NCBI GenBank assembly: GCA_022822305.1
Contig: JAJEBY010000016.1
Location: 372,001 to 436,000, forward strand
Direction: 5' to 3'
Source: Anaerolineae bacterium
GTDB lineage: Bacteria; Chloroflexota; Anaerolineae; Aggregatilineales; Phototrophicaceae
Length of the DNA: 64,000 bases
Shown here one piece after another: positions 29,849 to 38,433 of this stretch (the first letter of the stretch is position 1; every line of letters begins with the position of its first letter). The position numbers and the translations under genes were made by a program. The notes beneath the pieces were generated by a model that saw only the letters and a list, made by a program, of their open reading frames with translations, was not told where the DNA came from and searched no databases.

Positions 29849-29886
29849 GTAATGCAGAAGGAAAGATTGGAGGGCAGCGCGAGCCA

Positions 29887-30903
29887 ATGGCATCGCTTCG
29901 CAAACGCTTGGGCGTCGATCTGGGTACGGTCAACGTCTTGATCTACGACGCTGGGCGGATCGTCCTGCAAGAGCCGTCTCTGGTGGCCTTGTTGGCGGAG
30001 GAAGAACGCATCGTAGATTTCGGCCAGCCGGCGCGTGAAATGCTGGGTCGGGTAGACGACGAAGACATCCAGGTGATGCGCCCGCTGCAAAACGGTGTCA
30101 TCGCCGATTACGAAGTGACCGAGGCGATGCTGGAGTATTTCTTCGGCCGGATCGCCGGGCGGATTCGACTCTTCCGTCCTTCGGTCATGGTTGCGGTGCC
30201 CTTCGGCGCGACGAGTGTCGAGAAACGCGCCGTGCGCGAAGCGATTTTATCCGCGGGCGCGCGCGAGGTGCAACTGATTTGGGAGCCAATGGCATCGGCG
30301 CTGGGCGCGGGACTGCCGGTTGGGACGCCGGCCGGCGGCATGGTCGTGAATATCGGCGGCGGCATCACTGAAGCGGCGGTCTTGACCATGAACAATATCG
30401 TCCGCGCCGAGAGCGGGCGCGTCGGCGGATTGCGTCTCGATGATGGCATTGTCAGCTATGTGCGGCGCAAATACAACTTGACCATCGGCCAGCCGACCGC
30501 GGAAGCCATCAAGATTCAAATTGGCGCGGCCGTGGAGCAGCCTCAAGAAATGACGATGGAAATCCAGGGGCGCGACAATGTCACTGGCTTGCCCAGAACG
30601 ATTCGTGTCACAACGGGTGAAGTAATCGAAGCCTTGGCGGAGCCGCTGGGACAGATTGCCGGGGTGGTCAAAGCTGTTCTGGCGACTACGCCGCCGGAAT
30701 TGTCCTCGGACATCATCGATCGCGGCATAGTTTTGACCGGCGGCGGCGCTTTGCTGCGCGGCGTCGACAACTTCTTAACTCGAGAAACCGGCGTGCCCGT
30801 GTACCGCGCCGATGATCCCATGATTAGCGTTGTCGTCGGTTGCGGACGCGCGCTTGAGGACCCCGCCATTTTGCGCCGGTTGGCGCAGATCAATTACTAC
30901 TAG
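29887..30903 (+). CDS. mreB: MreB-family actin-like rod-shape protein
   Basis: Actin-like ATPase that polymerises under the membrane and guides lateral wall synthesis. LGVDLGTVNVLIY is phosphate loop 1 and VNIGGGITEAAVL the second phosphate loop. IIDRGIVLTGGGALLRG is the adenosine loop. The ATG at 29887 gives a 338-aa protein of normal length; GGAGGG lies 12 bases upstream. It stands alone: mreC/mreD do not follow, the next gene being the convergent rex. Confidence 0.93.
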   Translation: MASLRKRLGVDLGTVNVLIYDAGRIVLQEPSLVALLAEEERIVDFGQPAREMLGRVDDEDIQVMRPLQNGVIADYEVTEAMLEYFFGRIAGRIRLFRPSVMVAVPFGATSVEKRAVREAILSAGAREVQLIWEPMASALGAGLPVGTPAGGMVVNIGGGITEAAVLTMNNIVRAESGRVGGLRLDDGIVSYVRRKYNLTIGQPTAEAIKIQIGAAVEQPQEMTMEIQGRDNVTGLPRTIRVTTGEVIEALAEPLGQIAGVVKAVLATTPPELSSDIIDRGIVLTGGGALLRGVDNFLTRETGVPVYRADDPMISVVVGCGRALEDPAILRRLAQINYY

Positions 30904-30930
30904 TCGGGATTGCCCACGATCGGGCGGCAA

Positions 30931-31566
30931 TCACTCGCCGCTCAGATAAAAGGTCATGTGCTGTAAATGCGTGACCGGGTCAATGTATTGCACTTGTATA
31001 TCCGGCGGCACCGAAATATTGATAGGCGCGTAATTGAGTATGGCTTGTACGCCGGCTTCCACAAGGTGATCAGCCACGGACTGCGCATGCTCGGCGGGCA
31101 CGGCCAGCATAGCGATCTTGATGCTTTCGCGGCGAACGATATCGTTCAACTTTCGCATTGGTTTGACGACGAATTCGCCGATCCGGGCGCCGATTTTCTC
31201 GGGGCTCTCGTCAAATAGATGGGCGATGCGGAAACCTCGATCCTGGAAGCCGCGGTAATGCGAAATGGCAATGCCCAAGTTGCCGGCGCCGACTACTACG
31301 ACCATCCACTCCTGATTGACTTGCAAGACCGTGCTTAACTTTTCGATGAGATATTCGATGCGATAGCCGGTGCCCTGTTTGCCGAAGCCGCCGAAGTGGG
31401 AAAGGTCCTTGCGGATTTGCGCGGAGCTTATCTCCAGCCGATTGCCTAATTCGTGCGATGAGGTGACTTCTTTGCCTTCTTGCTGCAAGCGCCCCAAAGC
31501 GCGCAAATACAAGGGAAGGCGACCGATGACTATATCGGGGATGTTATCCGTCGGCTTAACCAGCAT
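30931..31566 (-). CDS. rex: Redox-sensing transcriptional repressor Rex
   Basis: Repressor that leaves DNA when NADH/NAD+ is high. N-terminal winged helix (about residues 1-85) with RLPLYLRAL and ISSAQIRKDLSHFGGFGKQGTGY, the diagnostic recognition segment. The Rossmann domain has VVVGAGNLGIAISHYRGF. The C-terminal swapped helix follows. 211 aa, normal. A Rex-type operator sits 28 bp before its start, indicating autoregulation, and a second one overlaps the atpA promoter 6.5 kb away. Confidence 0.96.
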   Translation of the reverse strand: MLVKPTDNIPDIVIGRLPLYLRALGRLQQEGKEVTSSHELGNRLEISSAQIRKDLSHFGGFGKQGTGYRIEYLIEKLSTVLQVNQEWMVVVVGAGNLGIAISHYRGFQDRGFRIAHLFDESPEKIGARIGEFVVKPMRKLNDIVRRESIKIAMLAVPAEHAQSVADHLVEAGVQAILNYAPINISVPPDIQVQYIDPVTHLQHMTFYLSGE

Positions 31567-31593
31567 CAGGCGGCATGCCCCTTTTGGTGCGCA

Positions 31594-31611
31594 TTGTGAA
31601 ACATTCTACAA
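31594..31611. promoter_or_regulatory. Candidate Rex operator before rex
   Basis: TTGTGAAACATTCTACAA matches TTGTGAA-N4-TTCACAA with a perfect left half and two mismatches in the right half (TCTACAA). It lies 28 bp upstream of the rex start, consistent with autorepression known for Rex in several bacteria. Confidence 0.65.
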
Positions 31612-31730
31612 TTCGAATTCTACCATCAGGCTACTTTTCGCGCTAGCGGACGTCTAGAGGCAGACATGCCATGGGCCAAGCCGTTTTAGACCTACGGTTG
31701 ATGGTTGTGATGGTCGCGGGCTTTCGCCCC

Positions 31731-31759
31731 TTGTAGCGGAATGCGCGAGAGACTATAAT
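31731..31759 (+). promoter_or_regulatory. Sigma70-type promoter before tRNA-Leu
   Basis: TTGTAG (31731-31736), 17 bases, consensus TATAAT (31754-31759). The mature tRNA begins 113 bases further on, leaving a leader that would be trimmed. Confidence 0.6.
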
Positions 31760-31871
31760 GCTAGTCGAGTTTTTTCGCCGCGCTGGTACACCGAATCACG
31801 GTTCAAGCGAAATAATCTCGAAGGAGCCACTGGCGCGAAAAGCGAGTTACCTTGCGACACCGGGACGACGT

Positions 31872-31953
31872 GAGGAAGTGGCGGAATTGGCAGACGCGCA
31901 TGACTTAGGATCATGTCTCTTTAGAGGTGAGGGTTCGAGTCCCTCCTTCCTCA
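31872..31953 (+). tRNA. tRNA-Leu (anticodon TAG)
   Basis: Acceptor stem GAGGAAG (31872-31878) pairs with CTTCCTC (31946-31952), discriminator A at 31953. The anticodon arm is CATGA / loop CTTAGGA / TCATG with anticodon TAG at 31906-31908, reading CUN leucine codons. A long class II variable arm follows, and the T arm is GAGGG-TTCGAGT-CCCTC. No CCA is encoded. Confidence 0.95.
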
Positions 31954-31971
31954 TAACCAATACCACGATCC

Positions 31972-31997
31972 AGGCGCAGTTTGCGCCTTTGCATTTT
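31972..31997 (+). terminator. Terminator after tRNA-Leu
   Basis: AGGCGCA (31972-31978), three-base loop, TGCGCCT (31982-31988), then TTTGCATTTT. Compact GC stem plus T-rich tail between the tRNA and tig. Confidence 0.65.
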
Positions 31998-32066
31998 CTG
32001 ACAGCCGCCTGACTTTGGCGCCGGCGCGCCTGGTCTAACGAGCGACGAAGTATCAAGGAAGGGATC

Positions 32067-33713
32067 TTGAACCTGCAAACTGAACGCATCGAGAATCACC
32101 GCGCCCAGCTGACCATTGAGATTGAAGCCGAACAACTGGAATCCGCCAAGAAGCAGGCGGCGCGGAAGATTTCGCGCAGCGTGCGCATCAAGGGTTTTCG
32201 CAAGGGCAAGGCGCCCTATCGTTTGGTGGCGCAATATGTCGGAGAAGCGACGATCATGGAAGAAGCCGTCGAGACACTCGGCGGCGAACTCTACAAAGAA
32301 GCGCTAGAAGCATCGGAATTGCAGCCTTACGGCCCGGGCGCGTTCGAAGACTTCCAAGTCGAGCCGGCGCCGACCTTCGTCTTTTCGGTCCCGTTGCAGC
32401 CGGAAGTTAACCTGCACAATTACGCTGATGTCCGACTCGATTTCGAAGCGCCCGACGTTTCGGATGAAGAAGTCGATCAAGCGCTGCAGCAACTGCAGGC
32501 GCGCGAGATTGAAGTTATCGATGACGCGTTGCAGGTGGCGGAGTTGGGCAATCGCGTGCGGGTAGATGTCGATAGCGAATTTGTCGACGGAGACGACCCG
32601 GAGTTGGCGCAAGCTGAGTCGGGTGAGCGGACTGCGATCCCGGATTCCGACGAGGGCGAAAATGATGAAGCTGAGGACGACATTGGATCGGACGCTTCGC
32701 CCGAAAACTATGTGCCCAGAAAAGGCGATACTTTTGTTAAGGATGATAATGCCATCGTCATCCTGGATCCGAATCAAGATACGTTCATGGATGGATTTGT
32801 AGAGGCGCTCATCGGGGCCGAATTGGGCGGCGATGTCTTATTCGATCTCACTATTCCTGACGATGACGCGGACGAGAAAATCGCCGGGCGGCAAGTGAGC
32901 TTTGTCGTCACGCTGAAACAGATCGAGGCGATAGCAATACCTGAGCTTAACGACGCCTTCGCCGAAAAGATCTTCAAGAATCGCGGGGACGAAGTTCGTG
33001 ATCTGGACGGGTTGCGAGAATCTATACGCGACGACCTGCAGCGGGCGAGCCTGGATCGCGCCAAGACCGAATTCAGCGGTCAAGTCCTGGACAAGATTGT
33101 TGAGGGTGCGGAGATTGATTTCCCGCAAGACATGCTGGACGATCACATCGACGAATTGATCGAAGAATTCGAGGGCAATCTTAAGCAACAGAATCTCGAC
33201 CTGGAGAGTTACTTCCGGCTTACCGGCAGCAGCCAGGACTCGCTGCGCGAGCAATACCACGAGCGGGCCACGGTTTCCTTAAGCCGTACCTTGACACTGC
33301 GCGAATTCGCTCAAGCGCAGAATGTGGAAATTTCGGACGAGCAAATTGAGCTGCGATTGGACGCTGTCGTCGCCGGCTATGGACAAAGTCCGGAAATACG
33401 CCAGCTTTTTGATACGCCGCAGATGCGCGACAATTTGCGTAATGACTTGTTCATGAGCCAGATCAACGCGCGGCTCTGCGCCATCGGCCAGGGCGAAGAC
33501 CCGGACGCGGCTGTATCTGATGTGCAAGCGCGGATGGCTGCGGATGTGGAGCTGGCCAGGCAGCGGAGCGAGCGACTGCAGGCGTACATGCAGGAAGCGG
33601 CGAGCGAAGCGGTAGAATCCGATGATCTCGGCGCGGATTCCGCCGGGCAATCGGAAGCGCAAATCGATGAAGATGAGACAATTGAGGAGTTAACCGATTC
33701 CGACGACGATTAA
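32067..33713 (+). CDS. tig: Trigger factor (ribosome-associated chaperone and prolyl isomerase)
   Basis: Binds near the ribosomal exit tunnel. The ribosome-binding signature GFRKGKAP is at residues 43-50. The FKBP-type domain (about 155-275) is interrupted by an acidic, low-complexity insertion at about 174-226 (many D, E, S), and the C-terminal chaperone domain is followed by an acidic tail ending in SDDD. Start is TTG at 32067 with AAGGAAGGG upstream. At 548 aa it is about 100 residues longer than average because of the insertion and tail. It is followed by clpP and clpX, the classic tig-clpP-clpX order. Confidence 0.94.
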   Translation: MNLQTERIENHRAQLTIEIEAEQLESAKKQAARKISRSVRIKGFRKGKAPYRLVAQYVGEATIMEEAVETLGGELYKEALEASELQPYGPGAFEDFQVEPAPTFVFSVPLQPEVNLHNYADVRLDFEAPDVSDEEVDQALQQLQAREIEVIDDALQVAELGNRVRVDVDSEFVDGDDPELAQAESGERTAIPDSDEGENDEAEDDIGSDASPENYVPRKGDTFVKDDNAIVILDPNQDTFMDGFVEALIGAELGGDVLFDLTIPDDDADEKIAGRQVSFVVTLKQIEAIAIPELNDAFAEKIFKNRGDEVRDLDGLRESIRDDLQRASLDRAKTEFSGQVLDKIVEGAEIDFPQDMLDDHIDELIEEFEGNLKQQNLDLESYFRLTGSSQDSLREQYHERATVSLSRTLTLREFAQAQNVEISDEQIELRLDAVVAGYGQSPEIRQLFDTPQMRDNLRNDLFMSQINARLCAIGQGEDPDAAVSDVQARMAADVELARQRSERLQAYMQEAASEAVESDDLGADSAGQSEAQIDEDETIEELTDSDDD

Positions 33714-33752
33714 GGTCTAGGGCGGATTCCAAGCGAAAGGCGGACGGAAAAG

Positions 33753-34370
33753 ATGATGAACAGCATTCACAATGTGGTTCCGATGGTGATCGAACAGGGC
33801 AGCCGTGGCGAGCGCGCCTACGATATCTATTCGCTATTGCTTAAAGAGCGCATCGTTTTTGTCGGCAGCGGCATCAACGACCAGATCGCAAACCTGATCG
33901 TGGCGCAGATGCTGTTTCTGGAACGCGAGGGACCCGATCGCCGCATTCAAATGTACATCAATTGCCCCGGCGGAGTCGTCTACGCCGGCATGGCGATATA
34001 CGATACCATGCAGCAAATTGGAGCGCCGGTGAGCACGGTGGCGGTCGGACTGACCGCAAGCTTCGGCACGGTGCTGCTGGCGTCCGGCAGCAACGGCCTG
34101 CGGCTCGCGCTGCCCAACGCGACAATCCACATGCATCAGCCGCTAGGCGGCGCGCAAGGGCAGGCTTCCGACATCATCATTCAAGCGGAAGAGATAGTGC
34201 GTCTCAAGAAACGTCTGATCGATATATTCGTGCATCATACCGGCAAGACCGCCGAGCAAATTGAGCGCGTCACCGACCGCGATGTCTATATGACCGCGGC
34301 AGAAGCGGCCGAATTCGGCTTGATCGACTCGGTGCTGCTCCACGAGGAGCGCGAATTGCAGGAGGCCTGA
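33753..34370 (+). CDS. clpP: ATP-dependent Clp protease proteolytic subunit
   Basis: Serine peptidase that forms the double-ring chamber for ClpX/ClpA-type unfoldases. Catalytic Ser is in [10 protein letters not shown], His in [20 protein letters not shown] and Asp in the [13 protein letters not shown] segment. The residue before the active serine is Ala and the one after is Phe (usual ASMG), a mild variation. 205 aa, normal length. It lies 39 bp after tig and its stop is 1 bp before the clpX GTG. Confidence 0.95.
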   Translation: MMNSIHNVVPMVIEQGSRGERAYDIYSLLLKERIVFVGSGINDQIANLIVAQMLFLEREGPDRRIQMYINCPGGVVYAGMAIYDTMQQIGAPVSTVAVGLTASFGTVLLASGSNGLRLALPNATIHMHQPLGGAQGQASDIIIQAEEIVRLKKRLIDIFVHHTGKTAEQIERVTDRDVYMTAAEAAEFGLIDSVLLHEERELQEA

Positions 34371-34371
34371 T

Positions 34372-35652
34372 GTGAGTTTTTCGACATCGAAACATCGGTG
34401 TACCTTTTGCGGTCGACTGCAAGATGATGTAGAGCGGCTGATCGCCGGTCCCGAGAACATCTTCATCTGCAATTTCTGCGTCGAGCTTTGCCATAATCTC
34501 TTGACGGAAGAAGAAGACAGCGACGTGGCGGAGAGCAACCTTGAATTTGAACTCCTGCTCTCGCCTCGGCAAATCACCGAACGACTGGATGAATACGTCA
34601 TCGGCCAAGGGACGGCAAAACGCGTGCTGAGCGTCGCGGTCTATAATCATTACAAGCGCATACAGGCGGCGCTGCAGCCGGATGATGTGGAGCTGGACAA
34701 GAGCAATATCCTGCTGCTGGGTCCGACCGGCGCTGGCAAGACGCTTTTGGCGCAGACTTTGGCGCGCATCCTCGATGTCCCGATTTGCATAACCGATGCG
34801 ACTGCGCTAACGGAAGCGGGTTATGTTGGCGAAGATGTCGAGAACATCCTGCTGCGTCTGGTTCAGGCTGCGGATGGTGACATCGCGCGAGCCGAGCACG
34901 GCATCATCTATATCGACGAAATCGACAAAATCTCGCGCAAGAGCAACGCCAACCCCTCAATCACACGCGATGTATCCGGCGAAGGCGTGCAGCAAGCCCT
35001 GCTCAAGATCATCGAGGGCACGGTAGCCAATGTGCCGCCACAAGGCGGGCGCAAACATCCTCATCAGGAGTTCCTGCAAATCGACACGCGCAACATTCTC
35101 TTCATTGTCGGCGGCACCTTTACCGGCATTGAAGACGTTGTGCGCAGGCGCGTGGGCATGCACAGCAAGATTGGCTTCGGCGCGCAACAAGAAGATGTCG
35201 GTGGCGCGGAGGACGACCTGATGCAGTTCCTGTTGCCGGAAGACTTGATTCAGCACGGCATGATTCCGGAGATGGTTGGCCGATTGCCGGTATTCGTAAC
35301 GTTGCAGGAGCTTGAGCTTGAGGATTTGGTTCGCATCATGATCGAGCCGAAAAATGCCCTGGTCAAGCAATATGAGCATCTGCTTTCGCTGGACAAGGTG
35401 GAACTGGAATTTGAGGCGCCGGCTCTGCGCGCGGCGGCGGAGATCGCAATCAGTCACGAGACGGGCGCCCGCGGCCTGCGTTCGATTATCGAGTCCTGCC
35501 TGATAGACGTGATGTTTGAGGTTCCCAGCCGACAGGACATCACCAAAGTTGTCATCACCGAGAGCGCGGTGCGGGGCGAGGACAAGCCGCAGATTGTCAC
35601 GTCCGACGGCGAGGTGATTTCACTGTCGGACAAGATACCGCCCGCGGCATGA
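34372..35652 (+). CDS. clpX: ATP-dependent Clp protease ATP-binding subunit ClpX
   Basis: AAA+ unfoldase partner of ClpP. N-terminal zinc-binding domain with CTFCG (near residue 10) and CNFCVELC (near 34), Walker A GPTGAGKT near 120, Walker [11 protein letters not shown] near 180, and the sensor/arginine-finger segment [12 protein letters not shown] near 363. The GTG at 34372 follows the clpP stop directly and GGAGG precedes it. 426 aa, normal. Confidence 0.96.
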   Translation: MSFSTSKHRCTFCGRLQDDVERLIAGPENIFICNFCVELCHNLLTEEEDSDVAESNLEFELLLSPRQITERLDEYVIGQGTAKRVLSVAVYNHYKRIQAALQPDDVELDKSNILLLGPTGAGKTLLAQTLARILDVPICITDATALTEAGYVGEDVENILLRLVQAADGDIARAEHGIIYIDEIDKISRKSNANPSITRDVSGEGVQQALLKIIEGTVANVPPQGGRKHPHQEFLQIDTRNILFIVGGTFTGIEDVVRRRVGMHSKIGFGAQQEDVGGAEDDLMQFLLPEDLIQHGMIPEMVGRLPVFVTLQELELEDLVRIMIEPKNALVKQYEHLLSLDKVELEFEAPALRAAAEIAISHETGARGLRSIIESCLIDVMFEVPSRQDITKVVITESAVRGEDKPQIVTSDGEVISLSDKIPPAA

Positions 35653-35703
35653 ATTGGGCTAGCTCATCCCTCTAATGCATTCGCACATGCCGCCAGCCGC
35701 GCA

Positions 35704-36327
35704 TTATTGGGTTACAGGCAGCAGCAGCACTTCGGTTTCGATACTGGCTTGCGCCTTGAAGCTTTGCGCGTCCAGCTGGGTAGCTTCTTCCCCGGCGCCT
35801 CCCCAATTGTAAGGTATCGCCCAACGCGGCTTGAGCAGGGCCACCAACTGCAGCGCTTCGCTGACGGTGAGGCGACCGTAACCGTCAATCGGAAGCAAGA
35901 GGATATCCGGTCGCAAGTGTTCCATTTCCGGGATATTCTGGGAATCGCCCACATAGTAGATATCGTAATAGTCGATTGATATAACGAATCCCAGCCCCTT
36001 CTGCGAGCGGGGATGACGGGCGTCGTGCGGGCTGTAGGCGGGGATAGCTTTGACATTGGCGCGGTCGACGCTGATGCTCTGCCACTCGCGCAGCACTATT
36101 GTCCCCTCGATTGCGCGAGCCACGGTTTCGTTGCCCACCAGTACGGTTTGTGGACCGCGAATCTTTTCGACATCGGCCGGCGAGCAATGATCGTAGTGAT
36201 CGTGACCGATCAGAATCAGGCGTGGCGCCCGCTCGCCCATGACTACCCGCCAAGGCGCGATCTGAATCTTGATCTCGCCATCGATGGTGAAACTGCTATG
36301 ACCTTGCCACTTGATGCGTTCGATCAT
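35704..36327 (-). CDS. MBL-fold metallo-hydrolase (UPF0173-like)
   Basis: Metallo-beta-lactamase-fold hydrolase of about 207 aa. GHDHYDHC near residue 50 carries the HxHxDH-type zinc ligands, and the later YVGDSQNI and LLLPIDGYG supply the third and fourth motif positions; the fold is that of RomA/UlaG/UPF0173 proteins. The ATG at 36327 puts the first strand RIKWQGHSSF at the start; an ATG at 36357 is possible. It is convergent with clpX and divergent from obgE. Substrate unknown. Confidence 0.85.
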   Translation of the reverse strand: MIERIKWQGHSSFTIDGEIKIQIAPWRVVMGERAPRLILIGHDHYDHCSPADVEKIRGPQTVLVGNETVARAIEGTIVLREWQSISVDRANVKAIPAYSPHDARHPRSQKGLGFVISIDYYDIYYVGDSQNIPEMEHLRPDILLLPIDGYGRLTVSEALQLVALLKPRWAIPYNWGGAGEEATQLDAQSFKAQASIETEVLLLPVTQ

Positions 36328-36556
36328 CTGCGGAGTTCCGTACTGAAGCGCTTGCATGGTCGGGCTGGCGCCGCCGCCTGCGCGGAAATATCAAGTGCTT
36401 ATATTATAGTTGCATTATTTGAAGTTGGGGCGGCTTCAAGGTCAGCCATTGCCCGGGGAAGGCCGGGCAGATCGCATTTTGGCTACACGCTCCCGGCAAA
36501 CTCTTGTATGCTTGGCTGCCGATAGATCACGGGACCTGGAAGCCGATTGATCGCTC

Positions 36557-37822
36557 ATGTTTGTTGATGAAGCCAAGATATTCGTCGCGAGCGGCAAAGG
36601 CGGCGACGGCATAGTCGCCTTTCGCCGCGAAAAGTACGTGCCACGCGGAGGACCGTCGGGCGGCAATGGCGGGCGCGGAGGCGATGTAATTCTGCGCGCG
36701 GACAGCAATCTGAACACGCTCTACTTCTTTCGCAAGCATGTGCATTTCAAAGCCAAGCCGGGCGGCAAGGGCGGATCCAGCCACAAGACCGGCGCGGCCG
36801 CCGACGCCTTAATCGTGCGGGTGCCGCGGGGCACAGTCGTTCGGGATGCCGAGACGGGCGGATTGATCGCCGATCTGGTATGCGAAGGCGCTGAAGCTGT
36901 CGTGGCCGACGGCGGTCGTGGCGGCAAGGGCAATTCGCATTTCAAATCTTCAGCCAATCAGACGCCGCGGATCGCCGAAAAAGGAGAACCCGGCTTCGAG
37001 CGTTGGCTGCGACTTGAACTCAAATTGATCGCGGATGTTGCGCTGGTGGGCGTACCCAACGCCGGCAAATCGACCCTGCTTTCGGTCGTCAGCAATGCCA
37101 AGCCGAAAGTTGCGGACTATCCGTTTACCACGTTGGAACCCAATCTGGGCACGGTGATCTTCGACAATCGAGATTTGGTGTTTGCCGATATTCCGGGCTT
37201 GATCGAAGGCGCGCATATGGGGGTCGGCCTGGGCCACGCCTTCCTGCGACACGTTCAGCGCACGCGCTTGATCGTACATGTGATCGATGGCTCCGCGGCC
37301 GATCCCATTGCCGACTACAATCAGATCAGAACCGAGCTGGCCTTGTATGACGACAAGTTGGCGCAGCGACCGGAGATCGTGGTCGTCAACAAGCTGGACC
37401 TGCCGGATGTGCGAGAGTATTGGCCGCTGCTGCAGGAAGCCTTCGCGGAGCGCGGCGTGAATGATGTATTGGCAATCTCGGCATTATCGCGCGAGAATGT
37501 CGACGACTTGATCAAGCGAGCATACGGCGACATGGCGAAGGCGCCTGACTTGTTGGCGCAAGACAACGCCGATGTGCCGACCTATGAATTGAAAGATGAA
37601 GCGATTAATTTTGGAATAGAAGTCGAGGATGGCATATATTACGTCAGTGGCGCGGAAATCGAGCGCGCTGCGGCGATGACCTACTGGGATTATGAGGAAG
37701 CGGTCGCGCGCTTTCAAAAGACTCTGGACGCGCTGGGCATCATTCGCGCGCTGGAAGAAGCCGGCGTTAGCGCTGGCGACACGGTATTCGTCGGCGATTA
37801 CGAATTGGAGTGGACCGAGTGA
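36557..37822 (+). CDS. obgE: Obg-family GTPase
   Basis: Ribosome-assembly and stress GTPase. Residues 1-155 form the Obg fold with repeated glycines (GGNGGRGGDV, KPGGKGGSSHKTG). The G domain has G1 GVPNAGKST near 167, G3 DIPGLIEGAH and G4 NKLD. The C-terminal OCT domain is present (about 350-421), so this is the long form. nadD overlaps its stop as GTGA, a coupling seen in several bacteria. Confidence 0.96.
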   Translation: MFVDEAKIFVASGKGGDGIVAFRREKYVPRGGPSGGNGGRGGDVILRADSNLNTLYFFRKHVHFKAKPGGKGGSSHKTGAAADALIVRVPRGTVVRDAETGGLIADLVCEGAEAVVADGGRGGKGNSHFKSSANQTPRIAEKGEPGFERWLRLELKLIADVALVGVPNAGKSTLLSVVSNAKPKVADYPFTTLEPNLGTVIFDNRDLVFADIPGLIEGAHMGVGLGHAFLRHVQRTRLIVHVIDGSAADPIADYNQIRTELALYDDKLAQRPEIVVVNKLDLPDVREYWPLLQEAFAERGVNDVLAISALSRENVDDLIKRAYGDMAKAPDLLAQDNADVPTYELKDEAINFGIEVEDGIYYVSGAEIERAAAMTYWDYEEAVARFQKTLDALGIIRALEEAGVSAGDTVFVGDYELEWTE

Positions 37823-38427
37823 CGCGGAAGCGCATCGGCATCCTGGGCGGCACCTTCGATCCGCCGCAACTGGGGCATTTGATCCTCGCGGAATATACGC
37901 GCGAGGCGCTGGAACTGGACCACATCTTGTTCGTGCCCGTGGCCGACCATCCATTCAAGACGGATGCGACGCGTGTGTCAATCGCGCATCGACTGGCCAT
38001 GCTGGAGTTGGCGATTGATGGCAATCCAAACTTCTGTATTTCGCGCGTTGACATCGACCGCGCCGGACCGCATTACTCCGCGGACACCGTCAAGATTGTG
38101 AAGGCGCGCAATCCCGGCGCTGAACTGATCTTCGTCATGGGGGGAGACAACCTGCGCGAATTCCCAAGCTGGAATCGTCCGCGCGAGATCTATCGCAATT
38201 GTCGGCTGGCGGTGATGAAACGGTCTGACGAAGATATTACGCCGACCATGCACGACGACATACTGCCCGGATTGTCTGAGGCGCTGGATTTGATCGATGT
38301 CCCCATGTTAAGCGCCTGGCTGTCTTCAACCTTTGTGGCCGATCGCCTGCGCCGAAGGCTCAGCGTACGTTATCTTGTGCCGGATGCAGTCCTCAAGTAT
38401 ATCGACGTCAATGCGCTTTATCGCTGA
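37819..38427 (+). CDS. nadD: Nicotinate-nucleotide adenylyltransferase NadD (divergent motifs)
   Basis: Adenylates nicotinate mononucleotide for NAD synthesis. The protein starts with IGILGGTFDPP as expected and ends with SVRYLVPDAVLKYI. Two signature positions are unusual: the (H/T)xGH ATP motif reads QLGH, and the ISSTxIR motif reads LSSTFVAD, lacking the arginine at the usual place. GTG at 37819 overlaps the obgE stop and has GGAG 8 bases upstream. The pairing with obgE supports identity; the altered motifs raise the question of activity. Confidence 0.88.
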   Translation: MTRKRIGILGGTFDPPQLGHLILAEYTREALELDHILFVPVADHPFKTDATRVSIAHRLAMLELAIDGNPNFCISRVDIDRAGPHYSADTVKIVKARNPGAELIFVMGGDNLREFPSWNRPREIYRNCRLAVMKRSDEDITPTMHDDILPGLSEALDLIDVPMLSAWLSSTFVADRLRRRLSVRYLVPDAVLKYIDVNALYR

Positions 38428-38433
38428 GGGGAA

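Noticed and set aside
31758..32012. A short plus-strand frame over the tRNA-Leu gene
   Set aside because: It runs through the tRNA and its terminator; the tRNA structure is clear and the frame has no ribosome site.
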